This document shows positions 60,081-64,000 of a stretch of 64,000 nucleotides of DNA, piece after piece. The notes under the pieces were generated by a model. It searched no databases, was not told the origin of the DNA, and saw nothing but the letters and a program-made list of their open reading frames with translations. The DNA is from Arthrobacter sp. NicSoilB8. GTDB taxonomy: Bacteria; Actinomycetota; Actinomycetes; Actinomycetales; Micrococcaceae. The translations under genes and the position numbers were made by a program. Position 1 is the stretch's first letter. Every line of letters begins with the position of its first letter. The stretch lies in NCBI RefSeq assembly GCF_019977355.1, contig NZ_AP024655.1:2108001-2172000 (forward strand), written 5' to 3'.

Positions 60081-60330
60081 GATGAAACTGCCCTGACCTT
60101 CCGTTGCGTGCGGTGGAACACGAAGGGCACGCCGGCCGGGTGGGCAGACAAGACAGTAATGGGACTCTTCGAACAGGCTCCTATGAGGTCATGTCCACCT
60201 GGCCGCCGCGTCAACTGCAGGCTGTGGTGCGGCGGACAGATCAATGTCAAGACAAACCCTCACACGGGCGTCAGTCACACTTCGAGCCACGCCGCAACAC
60301 AGGCCAATTCCATCATTACTGTGCACACTT
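60081..60330 (-). ncRNA. Candidate bridge RNA region of IS110 copy B
   Basis: Same interval as in copy A, including the CCGCCGC/GCGGCGG stem at 60203-60209 and 60229-60235. Confidence 0.5.
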
Positions 60331-60379
60331 CGGGTTACGGATCGGGTCGTGCTGGTGCCGGACTGGCCCGTATTCGGAA
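60320..60379 (+). repeat. Repeat copy R5, left part
   Basis: TGTGCACACTTCGGGTTACG, ATCGGGTCGTGCTGGTGCCG and GACTGGCCCGTATTCGGAA match copy R1 (1374-1425). The copy is cut by the IS3-family element at 60380 and resumes at 61902, so this one repeat was hit by both IS110 and IS3. Confidence 0.65.
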
Positions 60380-60383
60380 TGAA

Positions 60384-61424
60384 TCAAGCTGTTTGTGACA
60401 GCGGGTTGGCTTTGTGGTTGATGCCGGCGTGGGCCGGGGCGGCTGGTGCGGTGGGTTTGTTTCGGTAGCGGTGAGGATGCCGGGCGTGGCAGGCGTTGAG
60501 GGTTGCTTGGCGGCGTTGGCGTGCCTGGTCGACTCGTCCTGCGTGGACGGTGTCGGGCGTGTAGTAGTTCAGGCCGCTGTGGCGGTGGTTGGCGTTGTAG
60601 TCCGCGAAGAATGCCGCCATATAGTCGCGGGCGTGCTGGAGGTCCTGGAACCGGCGGGGAAAGTCCAGGTCGTATTTCACTGTCTTGAACAGGGATTCTG
60701 AGTAGGGGTTGTCGTCGGAGACCCGCGGGCGGGAGTAGGACAGTGTGATGCCCAGGGACTGGGCAAGCTGGAGGGTGCTGCCGGCGCGCATGGGTGCGCC
60801 GTTGTCGGCGTGGAGCACGGCAGGGCGCTGCCGGTTTTCGGTGACCGCGCCTGTGATCAGTGCGGCGGCCAGGGCGGCCGTTTCGGTGTGTTCGACCCGG
60901 TGCCCGACGACTCTGCGGGAGAAGACATCCAGGATCGCGTAGAGCCGGTAGGTGTGTTTTCCCGGGCCGTGGAGCATCGTGATGTCCCAGCTCCAGAGCT
61001 GGTTCGGGGCGGTCGCGTGGATGATGGGTTTGGCTCGTTTGGGGCCGGTTCCCGTGCGCTGTTCGCGGCGGTCGCCGTTCTGCCCGTTCCGGGCCACGAT
61101 GCGGTGGGCGGCGGCGATGGAGAAGAAACAGTGCCCCGCGTCGAGCATCCGGTAGTAGGCCTGGGTGACGGAGAGGTTGGCGTATTCCCTGGAGTTCAGC
61201 AGTTCCATGAAGGCGTCGGCTTCGGTATCGGTGATCCGGTTCGGGTAGGCGCGGTCGGGATGGGGCACCATGATCCCCGACGGTGCAGGCGGGCTCAGGT
61301 GCCGGTACCAGGCCGTGCGGTGAACGCCCACCAGGGCGCAGGCCTTCACCGCGGACCAGCCGGCCGTGATCAGTTTCCCGGCAAAGGTCAGGGCGATGTC
61401 TTTCCAGGTTTTGGCGTCAGCCAC
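60384..61424 (-). CDS. IS3-family transposase OrfB (DDE integrase)
   Basis: A 346-residue integrase. Catalytic residues are in LWSWDITMLHG (Asp), PAVLHADNGAPMR (Asp) and DDNPYSESLFKTVKYDLDFP (Glu). The frame is shifted -1 relative to orfA and overlaps it by 37 bases, as usual for programmed frameshifting to OrfAB; CCAAAAC within the overlap is a possible but non-canonical slip site. The stop lies within the left terminal repeat. Confidence 0.88.
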   Translation of the reverse strand: MADAKTWKDIALTFAGKLITAGWSAVKACALVGVHRTAWYRHLSPPAPSGIMVPHPDRAYPNRITDTEADAFMELLNSREYANLSVTQAYYRMLDAGHCFFSIAAAHRIVARNGQNGDRREQRTGTGPKRAKPIIHATAPNQLWSWDITMLHGPGKHTYRLYAILDVFSRRVVGHRVEHTETAALAAALITGAVTENRQRPAVLHADNGAPMRAGSTLQLAQSLGITLSYSRPRVSDDNPYSESLFKTVKYDLDFPRRFQDLQHARDYMAAFFADYNANHRHSGLNYYTPDTVHAGRVDQARQRRQATLNACHARHPHRYRNKPTAPAAPAHAGINHKANPLSQTA

Positions 61425-61834
61425 TCCGGCCGGCCCGGCTCCGGTTCCTCCACTTTTGGATCCGTCGCCGCCGCGCTCTTGGCCATCGCGTCCAAGAGCG
61501 CGGAAGCTTTTCCCAGAATGTCCACGGCAGCCTCGGACCGCGCCAGCTTGGCCTTGAGGATTTCGTTTTCCTTCAAGACCCGTTTGAGTAACTGCTTATC
61601 GCCCGCGTTCAATCGCTGGTCCTCCTCCAGGTTGTCCGATCTGGACCTCAGCTCCCCGGACTCCCGCTGGCGGCACCAACGGTTCATGGTGCCCTCGGTG
61701 ATGCCCGCCGCCCTGATGAATGCGGCTTTAGCGCCCCACTCGAGGCATTTGTCGTACTCATCCAGCATCGCGTGCTTCTGCTCGGTAGTGAAGTGCTTCC
61801 GGTTCGAAACACGAACAGGCATAACGAAATCCAT
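61388..61834 (-). CDS. IS3-family transposase OrfA
   Basis: A 148-residue protein from ATG 61834 (GGAAAGG upstream). An HTH (KHFTTEQKHAMLDEYDKCLE, GAKAAFIRAAGITEGTMNRW) is followed by a leucine-zipper-like coiled coil (LKRVLKENEILKAKLARSEA). It is longer than usual because of an acidic/Pro C-terminal extension through the overlap. It binds the element's ends and provides the N-terminus of the OrfAB transposase. Confidence 0.85.
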   Translation of the reverse strand: MDFVMPVRVSNRKHFTTEQKHAMLDEYDKCLEWGAKAAFIRAAGITEGTMNRWCRQRESGELRSRSDNLEEDQRLNAGDKQLLKRVLKENEILKAKLARSEAAVDILGKASALLDAMAKSAAATDPKVEEPEPGRPEWLTPKPGKTSP

Positions 61835-61901
61835 GATGGACCTTTCCCCGCACTGCCCCGGCTCCAGCAACAGGAAACCTGTCACACAACAGCCTGACAC
61901 A

Positions 61902-62035
61902 CAGGGTATTCCGCATGTTTCCGCGGGAGCCCGGTGTTTGCGGGGGAGGGAATGCACTTCGAGTCCCACCTCGGGCACGGCATTTCCCCTCGTCAGAGGG
62001 GGTTTTTGCTTTAGCGTGTGTATATTGACGCTGCT
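61902..62035 (+). repeat. Repeat copy R5, right part with tRNA-like end and terminator
   Basis: Resumes with GGGTATTCCGCATGTTTCCG, CGGGAGCCCGGTGTTTGCGG and AATGCACTTCGAGTCCCACC then TCGGGCACG (61958-61979 is the same tRNA-Leu-like core as at 1473). CCCCTC-gtca-GAGGGG and GTTTTTGCTTT (61986-62012) form a good terminator. At 62016-62035, where R1 has its right palindrome, the sequence GTGTGTATATTGACGCTGCT matches 17 of 20 bases of the IS110 left edge. Confidence 0.65.
61986..62012 (+). terminator. Rho-independent terminator in repeat R5
   Basis: CCCCTC-gtca-GAGGGG stem followed by GTTTTTGCTTT. Confidence 0.75.
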
Positions 62036-62249
62036 GGGGTCCCTCTGACGCTTGTAGCGGCCTGTCGCTGTGGCCTGTGAAGCTGTGTGGGTGGCGGGTT
62101 CAGAGCCCAGGCTGGTGGGCCCTCAGTCCGCTGGGATGTGGGGCATGCGGGTCCCCTTGTGGCTTGTTTTGGCGGGCGTGCTTGGTCCTGTACCTATTCA
62201 TGCCCTGGGGACTGCCCCGGAATTCGTTGACTCTCGGGGTTTGGTGTCG

Positions 62250-63113
62250 CTAGGCGGCTTTGAGGCCGCTATTGATTGTCTCAAACTCGACCGGTGTTAG
62301 CCGTCCGAGGCGCCGCTGGCGGCGTTTCCGGTGGTACGTTTTCTCGATCCACGTCACGATGGCCAGGCGCAGGTCCGCCCTTGTGGACCATCGCTGGCTG
62401 TCCAGCACGTTCTTCTGCAGGAGCGAGAAGAAGGATTCCATGGCGGCGTTATCGGCGCACGCGCCGACCCGTCCCATCGATCCTGTGAGCCGGTTGCCCT
62501 TCAACGTCCGCACGAAGGCGTTTGAGCGGAATTGGGAGCCGCGGTCACTATGGATCACGGTTCCCTCCGGCTCCCGGAGCGCTATTGCGTTGTGCAGGGC
62601 CGAGACTGCCAGGGACGCCTTCATCCGGGAATCGATGGAGTAACCCACGATCCGGTTGGAGTAGACGTCTTTGATGGCGCACAGGTAGAGCTTGCCCTCG
62701 TCGGTCCGGTGCTCGGTGATGTCCGTGAGCCACAGCCGATCCGGTGCCGTTGCTGTGAAGTCCCGCCGGACGTGGTCATCGTGCACGGGCGGGCCGGCCT
62801 TGCGGGTCAGGCCGCGCTTCTTGGCGAAGACAGACCAGATCCGCTGGCTGCTGCACAGCCGTGCGACCCGGTTCTCTCCGGCGCTGAAACCCTGGTCTTC
62901 GAGCTCGTCGGCGATAAACCGGTACCCGAACCCCGGATCGTCCCGGTGGACGTCCACCGCCGCGTTGATCAGGTGGGCATCTGACCAGTCGCGCTCGGAG
63001 ACGGGACTTCTCTTCCATTCGTAGAAGGCCTGTTTGGAGAAACCCAGCACCCGGCAGGCCACCGCGACGGGAATTCCGTCCGCGGCAAGGTCAAGGACCA
63101 GCGGAAACTTCAT
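62250..63113 (-). CDS. IS3-family transposase OrfB
   Basis: A 287-residue DDE integrase. LWLTDITEHRTDEGKLYLCA gives the first Asp, GTVIHSDRGSQFRSNAFVRT the second and DNAAMESFFSLLQKNVLDSQ the Glu. The ATG start overlaps the orfA stop (ATGA at 63110-63113). A CCCCCAAAA run just before the overlap could allow frameshifting. Confidence 0.9.
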   Translation of the reverse strand: MKFPLVLDLAADGIPVAVACRVLGFSKQAFYEWKRSPVSERDWSDAHLINAAVDVHRDDPGFGYRFIADELEDQGFSAGENRVARLCSSQRIWSVFAKKRGLTRKAGPPVHDDHVRRDFTATAPDRLWLTDITEHRTDEGKLYLCAIKDVYSNRIVGYSIDSRMKASLAVSALHNAIALREPEGTVIHSDRGSQFRSNAFVRTLKGNRLTGSMGRVGACADNAAMESFFSLLQKNVLDSQRWSTRADLRLAIVTWIEKTYHRKRRQRRLGRLTPVEFETINSGLKAA

Positions 63114-63394
63114 TTTGGGGGCAGCTCCCGGGCGAAGAAGGCCGCTGCCCGGCGCAGAATCTCGTTCTCCTGCTCCAGCAGCCGGATCCGCTTCCTGGCA
63201 TCCCTGAGTTCTGCCGCTTCCTTCTCCGTCACTCCGGGGCGGACGCCGTCCTCGACGTCGGCTTTCTTGAGCCAGTTGTGCAGGGTCGCTTCGGAAATCC
63301 CGAAGTCTTTAGCGATCTGTGAGATCGGGGCTTCGTGCTTGCGTGCCACGGCGACCACGTCACGGCGGAACTCAGCGGGGAAAGGCTTGGGCAT
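63110..63394 (-). CDS. IS3-family transposase OrfA
   Basis: A 94-residue protein. HTH: FPAEFRRDVVAVARKHEAPI then SQIAKDFGISEATLHNWLKK; coiled coil: LRDARKRIRLLEQENEILRR. Length is typical. It overlaps orfB by four bases. Confidence 0.9.
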   Translation of the reverse strand: MPKPFPAEFRRDVVAVARKHEAPISQIAKDFGISEATLHNWLKKADVEDGVRPGVTEKEAAELRDARKRIRLLEQENEILRRAAAFFARELPPK

Positions 63395-63462
63395 GTGAAC
63401 ATCCTTGCTGCAAGGACTGAATCCTCACAAGTCAGGAGTCAACAAAACCGGGGGCAGTCCCC

Positions 63463-64000
63463 TGGGGTTGTGGTGTTGGCATGATCTGCGGGGATTTTCC
63501 TGAATATTTTTGTCCGGATTCCTTGTTTGCTGTGGTCTGGGGAGAGAGATGGCTGCCGTCTTGTCCGGTCAAAGGCGGCGTGTACATTGTCCACATCTGT
63601 GTGCGAGTGGCGCCGTTGCTGGCGGCTGGTTCCCTTCGTCCCTAATTCTGATGACACGAGGTCATACACCCATGAAGTCCCTTTGGCATGACTTTCCGAA
63701 TGCTCCGCCGGGACGGGCGCCCTGGATTTCGTGGACTGCGTCAGAAGCTTCCACGAAATAGCGGTGTTCGAGACAGGCGACGTGTTCCGTCGCCGTTCCT
63801 GCGGTGCTTCTTCAGTCATACCTGTCCATAACCGGCAGGACACTTTCCGACATGACTCCGGCGAGAGCTCGTCTACGTTGGTCGTACCAGATTCCTTTGG
63901 CGAGTCATCAGACAGCGGCATCAACGGTGATGGGGCCGGGCGTGATTGGTCTACAGCGAAGGCGCCGGTCGCCTCCTTCGGGGATTGCCGGCGTCGGACG
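63463..64000. other. Non-coding end of the window with an isolated tip palindrome
   Basis: GTGTACAtTGTCCAC (63580-63594) resembles the tip palindrome of the repeat family, with one mismatch, but the sequence to its right does not match the other copies. No gene is recognisable in the remaining 400 bases. Confidence 0.4.

Larger units (their letters stand above)
58845..60330 (-). mobile_element. IS110-family insertion sequence, copy B
   Basis: Same 1486-base segment as copy A, in the same orientation, 42,803 bases away. Left flank (GATGAAATTCGC) is unrelated to that of copy A. Right flank (CGGGTTACGGATCGGGTCGT) belongs to repeat copy R5, related to the right flank of copy A. Confidence 0.92.
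60380..61901 (-). mobile_element. IS3-family insertion sequence, first copy
   Basis: About 1522 bases bounded by imperfect inverted repeats, TGAATCAAGCTGTTTGTGAC at the left and TGTGTCAGGCTGTTGTGTGA inward from the right. It contains overlapping orfA and orfB on the minus strand. No clear target duplication could be seen. It interrupts repeat copy R5. Confidence 0.8.
62207..63462 (-). mobile_element. IS3-family insertion sequence, second copy
   Basis: About 1256 bases. Outer ends GGGGACTGCCCCGGAATTCG then TTGACTC (left) and GGGGACTGCCCCCGGTTTTG then TTGACTCC (right, read inward) are inverted repeats. orfA and orfB are intact on the minus strand. It is unrelated at protein level to the IS3 at 60380 beyond the family. 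No unambiguous target duplication is visible. Confidence 0.85.

Noticed and set aside
16042..60330. Classical composite transposon with IS110 at both ends
   Set aside because: IS110 elements recombine through a bridge RNA and are not known to move enclosed segments as composite transposons; the direct repeats more likely matter for homologous recombination.
63439..63924. A 161-codon minus-strand frame at the window end
   Set aside because: It runs into the terminal repeat of the IS3 element, shows no domain and has a composition rich in Ser/Thr/Arg typical of chance frames.

Overview
The window reads as accessory DNA (plasmid or genomic island) of a high-GC Gram-positive bacterium. Arthrobacter or a close Micrococcaceae relative fits best: the proteins look actinobacterial, sugar and peptide uptake uses lipoprotein-dependent ABC systems, LysR/LacI/TetR regulators sit beside catabolic operons, and the protocatechuate 4,5-cleavage operon is laid out like the plasmid-borne pcm genes of Arthrobacter keyseri as I remember them. 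No replication, partition, conjugation, rRNA or intact tRNA gene is visible, so I cannot say whether this is plasmid or chromosome.

Layout. Positions 1-7150 are a patchwork: a truncated VOC protein, an overlapping RHH antitoxin / Doc toxin pair, a PepE-like S51 peptidase, an unrecognised protein ending in four cysteines, a decayed IS701-family element with intact ends and target duplication, and a decayed SRPBCC gene. Positions 7161-13780 (minus strand) hold a tightly coupled operon for protocatechuate meta-cleavage (OMA hydratase, HMG aldolase, PDC hydrolase, fused 4,5-dioxygenase, CHMS dehydrogenase, then an aldo/keto reductase and a signal-less binding-protein-like ORF), with a divergent LysR gene. 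Positions 14830-20340 are debris (IS110 copy A, repeat copies, a TnpC-like relic, a DNA ligase relic) plus an aminoglycoside-adenylyltransferase-like gene and small hypotheticals. Positions 20360-39399 form a catabolic block: aminotransferase, TPP-dependent decarboxylase-like enzyme and aldehyde dehydrogenase (Ehrlich-type logic), two YtcJ-like amidohydrolases, a LysR regulator, two MHS-type transporters, a four-gene peptide-type ABC importer with a permease-ATPase fusion, and an M20 amidohydrolase. Positions 39920-50639 (minus strand) are an alpha-galactoside operon: ABC sugar importer, GH32/43-like hydrolase, GH36 alpha-galactosidase, aldo/keto reductase, galT, galK and a broken galE, with a divergent LacI gene. 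Positions 52550-57437 are a TetR-controlled redox set (old yellow enzyme, SDR, alpha/beta hydrolase, zinc-free MDR) with matching operators at both ends. Positions 58845-63462 are stacked IS elements: IS110 copy B and two IS3-family elements.

The most interesting structural signal is a repeat family (copies near 1364, 6282, 17517, 18801, 60320 and 61902-62035) that starts at a 15-19 bp palindrome of the type TGTGKACA-n-TGTMCACA and, in its complete forms, carries the 3' end of a tRNA-Leu-like sequence plus a terminator. Both apparently identical IS110 copies lie inside that palindrome, and a third relic at 62016 looks like an end of a related element in the equivalent site. This suggests an IS110 element, a class guided by a bridge RNA, that targets the tip of another repeat. 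The two IS110 copies are directly repeated and enclose 41 kb containing most of the catabolic genes; two tRNA-Leu-like ends are directly repeated 60.5 kb apart.
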